Shown in pieces: positions 1 through 10,978 of a DNA stretch of 64,000 nucleotides. How positions within the stretch are numbered: position 1 is the first letter of the stretch; each line of letters starts with the position of its first letter. Source of the stretch: Prostheceraeus crozeri (Eukaryota > Platyhelminthes > Polycladida > Euryleptidae); contig CAJQUW010007055.1 of assembly GCA_907163375.1 (NCBI GenBank), positions 186,001 through 250,000 of the forward strand, in the 5' to 3' direction. The notes under the pieces were generated by a model, which saw only the letters and a list, made by a program, of their open reading frames with translations, was not told the DNA's origin and made no database searches. The translations under genes and the position numbers were made by a program.

Positions 1-859
1 CAGCAATGTAATTATAGAACAGATCTTTGATGAGTCCTGGGTGTAATCCATCATTCACGTGTCTGCTAAAGCTGAGGTTTTACTAGCTTGTTTCAGTTAT
101 CTATATTTTGACCATATTAAAATATTCATCAAGAGAGGAGTTAAGCGCATCTTCCTTATTCGCAATCTGCTAAGTGGCTGATTCGAAGTGCTATGATTGG
201 CTCAGTTTTGTTGCATGCATAGTAAGGTTATTCTGCAATGTTCCAGGCTATTACAAGATGGGCTATTAGAATAATTTAGATAGCTTGTTACAATATAGAC
301 TCAAAAGATTTGAAAACAGAATATTCCGATAATTGGCAATAAAATCAAATATTACATTTTGAAACCGGAGAAAACCCGTGTCTTCGTGAGTGTTTCTGCC
401 TCTCCCTTCCCATAACTCATGATTCGAAGCAACTGCCCTTCAGCCAGACCACCAGGCTGTCCAATTCATTCATACGTTTCAGTCGCTGACTAGGCCTACC
501 TTCTTTTCTCTTTTTCTGTATTAATTTTCATTTTGTGAGAATGGTGTATTGTTGTCATTCTGCTTGTTGTTGCGGCCACCAGACTTTCACTGTGGTCACA
601 CCACAGAGATAAATAGACTTGTCTGCGTGTTTGGGTCTACAGATGACTTTCTTTAATACTGATGGTCACGGTCAGAACTAGTCTCGAGGGGCAAGATCAA
701 TTTTTCATTGAACGTAAAGCAATTTTAAATCTGGATTCTGACGAAACTGAAGGTTGACTTCACATTAAGCGCAGACAGTCAGTAAATTTAGATCGTAAAG
801 AGTCGAACAGTGTGAATAATATTTCCATTTGACGTATTTACCATGAAGAAGAATTGAGT
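1..859. other. no gene seen; diffuse repeat-like DNA
   Basis: I see no coding region with family resemblance here. The phrase 'actcaaaagattt' near 300 resembles one near 8985, where it belongs to a non-LTR retrotransposon tail, so part of this stretch may be older retroelement DNA. The last 80 bases run into the reverse transcriptase relic. Confidence 0.4.
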
Positions 860-2050
860 CAAAGATAGAGGTACTTTCTTTGGCCCTGATGGCATTCTGG
901 CAATTGTTCTAAGGAAATGTGTTCCAGAATTAGCACCCGTCGTACAGAAGTTGTTCTCTTTATCAATTAACACGGGAGTTTTCCCATCTGTTTGGAAATT
1001 TTCTCATATTGTTCCTACTCACAAGCGCATTGACTGTACTTCTATTAATAACTATCGTCCCATATCGATAACTTGCATCATTTCTTAAGTTTTTAAAGGT
1101 CTCGTGAATGCTCAAATATTGAACCACATTGAAACTAGAAATCTTCTGAGTGAACACCGAAACGTTTTTCGCTAGATTTGTTCCACATGTGACTTACTTG
1201 CTTATGTCGAAGCTTTTGGTGAATCAAGAATTATTGCTCTGGATATTTCAAAGGCTTTTGATCGTGTTTGGCACGATAAACTGATATTTAAAATTCCTAG
1301 TTTCGGTTTTTATGGTGAGCTTGTGTCATGGGTTTCATGTTCGATCGCATGTCAGCTGTACGTGTCTGATTCCCTATTCTTTTGAAATCAGGTGCTTCTG
1401 TGCCTTGGTAAATAGCTCCCCTGTATCGATTCTTGGTCCTTGTATCTAATTGCATCACATTAACGCCATTGCCAAAAGAGCCTCTCAAAAACTTGGTTAT
1501 CTTTTTCGTGCCCGAGGATTCTTCTCTTCCAGAGATCTGCTAATCCTGTACAAAGCTGAGGTCAGACCTCTGATGGAGTATTGCTGTCATTTCTGGGGTG
1601 GTACCCCTGCTACTACACCTTTTCCATTTCTATGATTTATCCAAATCGATTTCAGATCTTTCCAAATGAATTTCAGACATTTCCAGATGGATTTTAGATT
1701 TCTCCAACTGAATTTAAGATATCTAACAGAAACTCAACTTTAAAGATATCTGAAATTTAAATGGAGAAATCTGAAATTCATCTGGAAATATTTGAAATTC
1801 ATTTGGAAAGATCTGAATCGATTTGGAATTATCTGAAATAGAAATGGAAAAGGCGCAGCTTGAAAAGCCTCAACAAAGTCCAATCGAGGGCCATTCGGCT
1901 TATTAATGATATCAAGCTAACCTTTCGTCTCCAACCGTTGTCTCATCGCACGCAACGTTGTTGTTGCATAGGCAAAAAGTCTTTCTTCATACGCACTGCT
2001 CGATTTAGGAATGCACCCCGTCAACTTGCTTTTCAGCATTGTATGACTTG
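860..2050 (+). pseudogene. non-LTR retrotransposon reverse transcriptase relic (CR1/Jockey-like)
   Basis: Broken reading frames on the plus strand carry the order of motifs of a non-LTR reverse transcriptase: GPDGI near 880, a NNYRPISI block near 1048, ALDISKAFDRVWHDKL near 1238, and the C-terminal block with RASQKLGYLFRARGFFS and YKAEVRPLMEYC near 1470-1590. After a 236-bp palindrome the coding line resumes with LNKVQSRAIRLI and LQPLSHR at 1865-1950. Stops and frame changes are present (for example a TAA near 1086), and the catalytic YADD block is missing between about 1350 and 1450, so this is a dead copy lacking its 5' part. The family call rests on these motifs only. Confidence 0.8.
1618..1853. 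repeat. 236-bp palindrome (foldback element) built from 21-bp units
   Basis: The outer 16 bases CCTTTTCCATTTCTAT at 1618 return as their reverse complement at 1838-1853, and the arms pair imperfectly around a centre near 1735. Each arm is a string of related 21-base units of the form tTTCCAaaTGaATTTcAGAta, about four per arm. The palindrome sits inside the C-terminal coding part of the reverse transcriptase relic, whose sequence continues on both sides, so it is a later insertion. No clear target duplication was found. Confidence 0.8.
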
Positions 2051-2394
2051 AAAAAGTTCAAACAGGTGATTAATAGGAAGTCACTTACTAACGTTTAAAG
2101 TGTTACTGTGTATATTTTATATCTTGCTTGTTATCTTTACTTCGTTATGTTAGCAGTTACATCTGGTCTTTATCCTTTTGCATTTGCTCTTTCTGTTGTC
2201 TTTTGTTTGTAGTTGATTTAGTTAATCCATCCCACTGTGGTGAGACCTTCAACCGCATCGCTGTTGCTATCAGCTGTTCGATCATCAGCCGTGGACATAC
2301 GCCCCTCCCAACGTATGACGTCAAGTTGCCAGTCAAATCTTTACGTCAAAGCTATAGACTTCTAGCGGGATTTTCCTTCTGTGATCTTTCAACA
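2051..2394. other. 3' end of the first retroelement relic; no gene
   Basis: This stretch follows the reverse transcriptase relic and precedes a separate retroelement copy that starts with its ORF1. It is probably the 3' untranslated part of the first copy. A reading frame at 2128-2397 has no recognisable family signal. Confidence 0.4.
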
Positions 2395-3850
2395 TGACAG
2401 CACACAAACGAAATACTCGTTCGAGCGAATCGATTGTTGATGACCTGAGAGCTGTAATAGGCCAGAAAATGCTTCTCTGTGCAAGCATATTGAAAGTCTA
2501 ATAGCGAAGAGTAAGGAGGAAATCCTGAAAACACTTACAGAAATTGTGACGATAAATGCTCAATTGGAAAATTTGAATGGTCGCATGACAAAATTCGAGA
2601 GTGATGTGTCTAATCTCAAGCGAGATCAGTATCATCTTGAGCAAGAGATGAGTGCACTCAAGGTTGACTTGTCGAAATCTGAAGAAACATTGAATAATAA
2701 TGTGGTCTTCCACATTCTATATCCTAGCTGAAGAGATAGAGTCGCGTGAAAAAAGGAAGTTGGATCTCGTAATAATACCTAGGTTGGAAGAGATAAGTGA
2801 AGGCAGTCTCCAACAAAGACAAGAAGCAGACAAAGTCAAAATGTTCTGAAGTATTAAAGGCCCTGAACTTAATCAATCTTTCGGAAATCAAGCGAATTGG
2901 CAAACCTCGAGAGCATAGCAAAAGACCTATTTCAATTACTTGTCAATCTGACTGATAAACATGCTATCTTGAGATCTGCAAAATTTCTTCGCCATTCTCA
3001 ATTTTCCAACGTACATATTAACATTGATTGAACACCTTTCCAGCAACACCGCTGCCGACAGCTGAGACAGGAATTGACTTCACGTCGTAAGAAAGGTGAA
3101 AATGTGATCTTCTACGGTGATTGGGTCTGCTCAAAATACGATGCAAAAGCACCAAAAAAACTTTCAATAAATGTTTTAACATGCAGAGCTTCTTTTCCTA
3201 CTATGTTGTTGCTGAATTCTAGATCGATTTTTTATAAACTTGATGAACTTTTTGCTTTAATCGCTTTAAAAAGGCCTATGGTTATTGCTGTGACAGAATC
3301 ATGGAACCACTCTGGTATCACAGATGACTTATTGAGATTAAACAATTATTCCTTTTTGCGTAAAGACCGCAACGATAGAAATGATGGTGGTGTCTGTTCT
3401 TGATGCACCAGAGTTACGATTCCTCCTGCCATGTAACTGACATTAACTGCCCTTCTACCATTGAAGTTTTGTCCTATGAGCTAATTGACAAAAGCGCCTT
3501 TGTTTTCCGTGCTACATACCACTTAATATTTTGAAAAGTGACCATGTGCTCATTGCTGATTATATTATCAATGTAGTTGATGAGCATCTATGTTAATATC
3601 CTGAAAGACAATTGATTTTTTGTGGTGATTTTAATAATTTTGATGACACCCTTTTCTCCGATTACTTCAATTGTGTGGAAACTATTCAAAATCACACTAG
3701 AAGTAATTCATATTTAGATCGTGTTTGGGTCTCGCGCACGATTTGCGAACAGTATGAAATCGATTCTGAAATAGGTCCACCATTGAAGACCTCTGATCAT
3801 AACTGTGTGTTGCTCACTTCAAAGAAGGCATCTAAGGCGAATATCAGGAC
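2395..3850 (+). pseudogene. non-LTR retrotransposon ORF1 and endonuclease relic
   Basis: A heptad-rich coiled coil (2546-2700) is followed after a frame change by an EIESREKRKLDLVI segment near 2735, typical of ORF1 proteins of LINE elements. Downstream, 3200-3400 reads LLNSRSIFYKLDELFALI, then VIAVTESW and a GYxFxRxDR-type block, the start of an apurinic-type endonuclease domain. The end of that domain is at 3612-3840 with a GDFNNFDDTLFSDYF segment and TSDHNCVLL. Several stops separate the blocks. The order ORF1 then endonuclease shows a 5' part of an element, so it is a different copy from the reverse transcriptase piece lying upstream of it. Confidence 0.75.
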
Positions 3851-4149
3851 TTGCAGTGAACAGCCGCTTCCGGCCGCACGCTGGGCTCAGCCTCGACACC
3901 TCTTGAATATACGCAGGATGTTGTAACAGATTTGATGGACCAACCTTCCACCGTCGCCGTTCGCCTAACGAGCATCGATCCATCCAAGGCCTATAAACTG
4001 CACCATATCAGACTAATCAACGATTTCTTACACACAAATGATCAAGTCAAGAGACGACGCTCAGAGTCTCTGATGTTTTTGGTATGAAGAGGGCTATTTT
4101 GGATTTCTTTTTGATCTGCAATGCTCCATTTCCTCTGTAGGCTAAGAAT

Positions 4150-4820
4150 CTCCGAATTCCTGTAGCCTTCTATCAGATGATCAATGGATTCCGGGGTTTG
4201 TTTGCATCACTTACAAAAATAGTCGGTCGCTTTGCCAAACCTTTGGCGGAACTTTCCGAGATAACTAGACTTGTCCCTTCTATTCCACGCTTTCTTAAGT
4301 CGGAAATTCTCTCCGATGTGAACCTTCATGCTGTATCTCACTGCAAACAGCTTGTCTGCGTTCTCTTTGATTTTCAACATCATCTCTTTCTCGATTTAAT
4401 TGTCTTGTCATTTCAGGGTAGAATGCGTGGTTCTATTATCTAGGTTCCCTCACGGTGGATGTTGACGCTGAGAGGGTTCTCTTTACCTATTGTCGATATG
4501 TGAGTTGATGTCCTTCAGGATTCTGCTTGCTTCAGTCCTCCATGTATTAGTTCTTTGATTCGATCAATCGGGGTATCGCTTTCTGTCATTTTTTCATTAT
4601 ATCGACGTCTGACATCCTTTTCATCTTCTCAATTCGCTTTGTGGCAGCAATCGAAAATCTAACTTGCAGAGGAACCAGCTCTGCCTCAAGGAGCAAAGAC
4701 TCGATCTCGGCAGTTCATTTGCATCCGGTGATGATGTGCGCTGCACAGTCCTGAATTCGCTCCAGTTCAACGAGATTCGAGTCCGATATATACGTCCACA
4801 GATATCAATCAGTCCCATGG
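4150..4820 (-). pseudogene. possible non-LTR retrotransposon C-terminal relic
   Basis: On the minus strand near 4760 a degraded line reads like ELERIQDCAAH followed by DRVFAP and IFDCC blocks, with many stops. This resembles the segment after the reverse transcriptase domain of some non-LTR elements. The match is weak and based on pattern memory only; it may be an unrelated decayed repeat. Confidence 0.3.
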
Positions 4821-4861
4821 TCTAATACACTTGTTATGCACTTGCACACATCTAACCAAGA

Positions 4862-6648
4862 ACAGACGGAGAGGGAGAGGAAGGAAATTTGTCGTCATCC
4901 TACTTGCCTTCGATCACTTCTTGTTTTGGTCGAATGTGGACAATTACATATGAGAATTCAGGTTTTTCAATCGATCAAGAAATCTTTAATTTCACGAACG
5001 TGAAAATAGCGAACAATCTTTGGCGTAAATTTGTTATTTGAAGCTATTCTGACTGGAAATGGTCTCAAGGTCATAGAAACAAAAAGAGAACAGAGAAGTG
5101 ATGCAAAACAATAACGAAAGGAATTCTCAGAATGACCTACTTTTATGGAAACAGAATTGCTAGTAGCGAGTTGTTCAAATGCGTGGATAATTCTATATTC
5201 GATCATTTTCACAGATTCAATGCAGAGAGGTCATTTCAAAAGCCTTTTTGTGGTCGGCTAGCTACATAAAAATTGACAACAATAAAACCTCTAGAATGGA
5301 AATTAAGCTTCATGCAATGCACAATAACGGCACATAAATCGCACGCATTTTCACTTAGATGCACCTGCCAACGTCTGTATCATTGGGTTAGAATCAGTCA
5401 CATGAGTAAATCGAAGCCTTTCATTGGTGATCCATGCCCCAACTTAGTTCCCTCGGATGTGCCGCGACCTTGAGTCAATTTCCATTCTAGAGAACTTTAG
5501 ATAAACAGTTTATTTCTATGGCTAGCTATGTTAAGACGAACATGATATCCTCATGATAGCTACAGTGGTGGTCCTAAACGTCATGCTTTTCATGTGGGAT
5601 TTCACGTCATTTTCAACGCATTTCAGTCACATACAGTAGAAATCAATCACAATCAACAGATATTTAACAAACAAAAGAAGGAATTTTTCAGAATTTTGCT
5701 GCTATCAAACTATAGGCCTACTCACTTTGCTCGGAATAAGTAGCCCTTTGCATGAGGCGTTGTTGCCTCATTCAGAATTGGCAAGGGCACTTATCAATTG
5801 AAGTAGTAGTCATGCTGTTCTATCCCGTAGCAGTCAACATTGTGACACGAGTAAGAGGAATTAGCAACTATACATACCGTATCCTCTTTCTGAAAACAGC
5901 GACGTTATTACAAATAAGCGTTTGTCATGCTAGTTTGGTTACTTCCCGCTGTGAATTTCTGAATTTAACGGACTCACATTATTATCACACTTATTCCGAG
6001 CAAAATGTTCCTCGAAAAAATGGCCTATAGTTTGATAGCAGCAAAATTCTGAAGAATTCCTTCTTTTGACGTATGACGTGAAAATGACGAAAATGACGTG
6101 AAATCCCACATGAAAAGCATGACGTTTAGGACCACCACTGTAGCTATCATGAGGATATCATGTTCGTCTTAACATAGCTAGCCGACCACAAAAAGGCTTT
6201 TGAAATGACCTCTCTGCATTGAATCTGTGAAAATGATCGAATATAGAATTATCCACGCATTTGAACAACTCGCTACTAGCAATTCTGTTTCCATAAAAGT
6301 AGGTCATTCTGAGAATTCCTTTCGTTATTGTTTTGCATCACTTCTCTGTTCTCTTTTTGTTTCTATGACCTTGAGACCATTTCCAGTCAGAATAGCTTCA
6401 AATAACAAATTTACGCCAAAGATTATTCGCTATTTTCACGTTCGTGAAATTAAAGATTTCTTGATCGATTGAAAAACCTGAATTCTCATATGTAATTGTC
6501 CACATTCGACCAAAACAAGAAGGTTTATATTCCAGTCATAGCCATCGCTTTCCTAATCAACTTTCCTTTTATTCTCTTGTCAGCACTGCTCGGTGATCGA
6601 AGGCAAGTAGGATGACGACAAATTTTCCCCTCTCTCTCTCTCCGTCTG
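4862..6648. repeat. long inverted repeat, arms about 0.6 kb, spacer about 247 bp
   Basis: The left arm (4862-5741) and right arm (5989-6648) are near-identical reverse complements. The clearest stretch is 4967-5212 against 6227-6472; translated, these 81-codon stretches differ at a single residue. Two size differences separate the arms: the left arm has a 256-bp insertion (5265-5520, a MITE) and the right arm has about 71 extra bases (near 6523-6593). The spacer is about 5742-5988. The small open frames inside the arms are most likely incidental, because identity extends well outside them. High identity suggests a recent duplication-inversion or gene conversion. Confidence 0.85.
5265..5520. 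mobile_element. 256-bp MITE with 8-bp target duplication, hAT-type
   Basis: The insert is flanked by GCTAGCTA at 5257-5264 and again at 5521-5528. The matching site in the right arm of the surrounding inverted repeat has one GCTAGCTA and no insert, giving an empty-site control within the same window. The ends are short inverted repeats (CATAAAAA against CATAGAAA), with a perfect 16-bp subterminal inverted repeat CTCTAGAATGGAAATT. An 8-bp duplication is the hAT-superfamily hallmark; no transposase is encoded. Confidence 0.85.
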
Positions 6649-7057
6649 TCTCCCTAACCTCGGTAGTGAGGCTGTATAGAAGTTGCATTGGTTATAATTA
6701 AACGTAATCCTAACAACCTACGCTATCTGGTTGACTTCTCAATGCCTACAAATCTGTGATAGAATGTAAAAAAAGAAAAGGTATTTTAAGGTTATAAGAA
6801 TATAAATAGAACTGCTAGGCATAAATGCTGTTAAACACCTAAGATCCACAATTAAGTAGAGCATTGCTGTGTAAAGACAGACTACGTTTCTTTGTATGAC
6901 TACATAGAGTCAGCCGTATTATCATCAATTCGTGCAACCTTATTACAGTTTCAAAATTGTTCACTTTGTGTCAAGCAAGACACGTACATTGGTTCTGTCG
7001 CGTCCTCTCTCTTGGTTCTCTCTCTCTCTCCTTCTTCTTGTTCTTCTTTTAGCAAGT
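6649..7057. other. no gene seen
   Basis: AT-rich sequence with a CT-rich simple run near 7015-7045. I see no recognisable coding or RNA feature. Confidence 0.4.
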
Positions 7058-7995
7058 TTCCTTCAGGACACGTCCACGAGTCCGCAGTCAGCCTCCTTCA
7101 GGACGAGTCCACATGTCCGCATTCTGTCTCTTTCAGGACGAGTCCACAGTCTGTTTCCTTCAGGACGAGTCCACGAGTCCACAGTCAGCCTCCTTCAGGA
7201 CGAGTCCACGTGTCCGCATTTTGTCTCCTTCAGGACGAGTCCACGAGTCCACAGTATGTCTCCTTCAGGAGGAGTACACGAGTTCGCAGTCTGTCTCCTT
7301 GAGGACGAGTCCACGAGTCCCCATTCTGTCTCTTTCGGGACGAGTTCGTAGTCAGCCTTCTCCATGACGAGTCCACGAGTCCACAGTCTGTCTCCTTTAG
7401 GACGAGTCCACGAGTCCGCAGTCAGCCTTCTCCATGATGAGTCCACGAGTCCACAGTCTGTCTACTTTAGGACGAGTCCACGAGTCCGCAGTCTGTCTCC
7501 TTCAGGACGAGTCCACGAGTCCACAGTCAGCCTCCTTCAGGACGAGTCCGCAGTCTGTCTCCTTCAGGACGAGTCCACAGTCCGCAGTCAGCCTCCTTCA
7601 GGACGAGTCCGCAGTCTGTCTCCTTCAGGATGAGTCCACGAGTCCACAGTCAGCCTTCTCCATGACGAGTCCACGAGTCCGCAGTCAGCCTTCTCCATGG
7701 CGGATCCACGAGTCCGCAGTCTGTCTCCTTCAGGACGAGTCCGCAGTCAGCCTCCTTCAGGACGAGTTCAAGAGTCCGCAGTCAGCCTTCTCCATGACGA
7801 GTCCACGAGTCCGCAGTCTATCTCCTTCAGGACGAGTTCACAGTCTGTCTCCTTCAGGACGAGTTCACGAGTCCGCAGTCTGCCTCCTTCAGGACGAGTC
7901 CACGAGTCCGCGGTCAGCCTCCTTCAGGACGAGTTCAAGAGTCCGCAGTCAGCCTTCTCCATGACGAGTCCGCAGTCTGTCTCCTTCAGGACGAG
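7058..7995 (+). repeat. minisatellite of 35-bp and 27-bp units
   Basis: About 27-30 tandem units of the form CCTTCAGG-ACGAGTCC-ACGAGTCC-(A/G)CAGTCxGxCT. The long unit is 35 bp; the short unit lacks one ACGAGTCC octamer and is 27 bp. Because 35 is not a multiple of three, the frame rotates from unit to unit and long stop-free frames appear in all three plus frames and on the minus strand. Those frames have Ser/Arg/Val-rich repeats but no independent sign of coding. GGAC-GA-GTCC is self-complementary and can form tiny hairpins. Confidence 0.9.
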
Positions 7996-8984
7996 ATGAA
8001 GCAACCATGAGACTGTTGCCTTTCATACCAATATAAGCAAAAAGTGGGTACATAATTCTATATGAATAATGCGACTATTCTTACCTGCAGTGCAATCATA
8101 AGTACATCAGTAGTTATTATAGAATTTAAAGCAAGCAATGTAAAGCCTGAATATCATCTTTTAATACAATGTATTCGATGCAATATGATCGAAAATGGTT
8201 GAATATGAAATAAAATACATTCACGACAAATGAGTCCCGATATTAAGAGCTCAAAGTTTAGGTAAGCTTCAATTTTTAATTCACTGAAGCACTACATTTT
8301 TGGAAATTGCATATCCACTGTGTCTCGTCTTACTGGGACTCAGTATGCTGAATATGCTGACAGTGAAAGCTCAATCTAGTTTATGAAAACTACGAAGAAT
8401 GGCTGAAGCAGGCTCATAGATTGCACATGAGATTTATTTATTCTGGCTTGGCCGTGAGGCACATCATTAAAAGATTTCAAAATGTGCTTGAATTTCATGC
8501 TTCAATTGATCAATTATTCTGTGAATATTTTAATCCACTGTATGTTTTAATCTATGCCCTGATGAACTCGCACTTTGCAGTCACTCAGCAGTTCAGGTTA
8601 TGAGGTACTTATGACTGACATGACCGATAAAATCGGCTAGCCGGCCGACCGGTTGATTTAATGCGGCTTTTATCGACTTGACGACATTAATTCTAGAATA
8701 AATTGTCTAAACAGTCAAAAGAATCAAAGCATTGCAAAAGTATGGGAATGTAACATATTTTATGAGTACCTATATGTACGAGTATATTAGATGACATAAC
8801 TGTTGAGAACTGTTTCCTGAACATTGAAGTTATTGACTTATGAATGTAGTTTCAAACCTTACTTAATCCCAAACAATGTTCTAAAATCCCACATGCGAAA
8901 AGTCATGAAATGAAAGTTGCTGACATATTTGGCGAGCTCTCTGTTTCAGTCTGCTATAAGTAGGTTCACGGTCATCAATATAAA
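7996..8984. other. no gene seen
   Basis: AT-rich non-coding sequence. A GC-rich dyad (CGGCTAGCCGGCCGACCGG) sits near 8633-8651. No supported gene. Confidence 0.4.
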
Positions 8985-9115
8985 CTCAAAAGACTTGAAC
9001 CGAAACTTCGGCATAGAGAATTCGTAATTGACGTAGCAAATCACTGGAACTCTTTAGCAAATGAAGAAGCAAATTTCAGATCAAAAGTTATTTATACGTT
9101 AGGAGACAAAACATT
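8985..9115 (+). pseudogene. non-LTR retrotransposon C-terminal tail relic
   Basis: One open stretch reads KRLEPKLRHREFVIDVANHW followed by NSLANEEANFRSKV. The pattern of a basic segment, R-x-F-x(3)-V-x-x-x-W-N-S-L and a FRSK-type helix is the usual end of CR1/Jockey-type ORF2 proteins just before the 3' untranslated region. It is short and isolated, so confidence is limited. Confidence 0.4.
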
Positions 9116-10885
9116 TTGTCACATCGGCACACATGTCAGTCATTAATCACATTGCTCTTATTATTGTATCATTGTTAAGTCCTTTTGGAAACATGGTTTT
9201 GATCCTCTGCTATCAGTTTGCTTGTATAGAATTGACTTCGAAGAACATTGCTATTATGACAAATTATAGCACATGCCTAACCCATTAGTTTGGTAAATAA
9301 GTCATCATGCGTATCGTTGCTCTTTTCCATCCTGTTGTCAATGTAAAATTATTGTATTGTCCTATTGCATTGAAATTTGGATCTCTTGCTTATCCGGAGT
9401 ACCGGTATGCCTACCATTCATGTATATATACTTCATCTATACTATATGGAAATTGAATGATATCTAACCGTCTAAGTTGACCAAATTTAATTCTCAACCA
9501 GTCGGTTACAGAGATGGCAGCCATCTCTGTCCGGTTTTGATAGCGCCGCCCCGGCCCCAGCAGGTTCCAACTTTGTTATGCTATGTAAAAATCGTTATGT
9601 AAAATGGATTTATAAAAGTGTACGTGGAATAAAAGTGGAATGAAAAACCGTTCATCGTTTATGTTATTTTCGAGTAGGGTATAAATACTAACGGATCCAT
9701 TTCAAGCTAGCCTCTACCAATATTCAGGAGCATTGAATGGGAATACAGCAGAAAAGCACTTTCATTCCCAATGAATTAATCGCCTTCCAATTCATCTTTA
9801 TGAGTTGGAATTTTATGTTGATGACGGTATCAATTATCCCTAGTGTAAATATGCTGATAGCAAATTTAGTTCACTTCCGAACAACCTGATTTTGATACTT
9901 TGTAGCGTAATTCACTAAAACTGCAACAATCGGAGTGGTTGAATTGCTATGAGGATTCGCTTGATGACAGATAGCCTAGTGCATTGCAGTTTTCCCAGCC
10001 TCTAATTGACAACTTGAGCACTATTATAACATACTCAGATATTAACGGAGGAATGAAACATGATAATCAGTCTAATCTCTTTTTGATGCAATGAAAAAAT
10101 GTTCACATAATTCCGAATTTTCCCTCTCAAGTTTTCGAAAAGAAATCATTCGGATTTATATCTTGATGAGAATTCTCACCACTTGCATTCAAGTGAATAG
10201 CTCATTGACTGGGTCCAGGAAATGGGGCAAGGAGATGACTAGCGTAAATGAAAATTTCTTATTCTGCTAATAGTCGATGTAGCGTTAATAAAATAATTAT
10301 ATTACAACGAGTAGCACATCACAACCGTAGTAACAAATAGTGAAGAATATTTAAGAGGGAAATTTCAAAGAAATGAGCGTGATCACATCTGCAATCTAAA
10401 GCATATTCGAATGCCGCATGAAGGTAGGCCCTACTATTGTGCCTACCTGCATGAGAATTCAACAACTACTTAGGTAGGAGCAGTTATGAGTTTGAACTTG
10501 CAAATAGATGTAGCACTTTTTTATTTATCTTCATTGCTTTCATATGTATATAATCCGTAATGCGTCACCGCACAACGTCGAGCAGCATCCAATAGTCACA
10601 TGACTTGGAGTAGATTTTGAAACGTTGCAAACATGATAATTTTGAATATTTGATAATTTTCATTTTTAAAGATTTCCATGAATTAATGAGAAAGGCAATT
10701 CCTAGAATTCAACCGCAGATTTCCATGATCGGCTTTAAAATGAATAAATAAATAGCGCTGTTTACACCCATAAGCACATTAGGCACAGAGCCTTTCCTCC
10801 ATGTAGCCGAATTGTTATTTATCCCACTCTCATTCTCTTTGTGCTGAGTGTCAAGCAAGAATTCTGAGTGTACCTATTTCAAGTC
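9116..10885. other. no gene seen; contains a 23-bp palindrome
   Basis: No supported gene. The region has a perfect 11-bp-arm hairpin (9508-9530) and TA-rich microsatellite-like text near 9420-9450. Confidence 0.4.
9508..9530. repeat. near-perfect hairpin, 11-bp arms
   Basis: ACAGAGATGGC, one A, then GCCATCTCTGT: an exact inverted repeat with a one-base centre. It could be a structured RNA stem or the core of a small decayed element. Function is not evident. Confidence 0.7.
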
Positions 10886-10978
10886 TTAGGTTTGATCGGA
10901 CCAAGATTTGAACCAAGGTCTCCCGGACGCAGAGCGAACACTCTACCACAATGCCACAGCGCCGGTAAAAATGGTACA
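10886..10978 (-). repeat. tRNA-derived SINE-like fragment
   Basis: On the minus strand the text TGGCATTGTGG (10946-10956) resembles a pol III A box and GGTTCAAATC (10905-10914) matches a B box, 31 bases apart, as in tRNA genes. The T-stem and acceptor stem do not pair well, so this is not a functional tRNA gene. A tRNA-derived SINE head or a tRNA pseudogene fits best. Confidence 0.45.

Noticed and set aside
4967..6472. An 81-codon frame repeated in opposite orientation
   Set aside because: Identity of the arms extends far outside the frame, so its conservation needs no coding explanation; no family signal.
7058..7995. Tandem hammerhead ribozyme array
   Set aside because: GACGAGTCC resembles part of the hammerhead core, but the GAAA segment is missing from every unit.
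6892..7999. Several long overlapping open frames (up to 176 codons) on both strands
   Set aside because: All lie in the 35/27-bp minisatellite; frames rotate with unit length and none has independent coding support.
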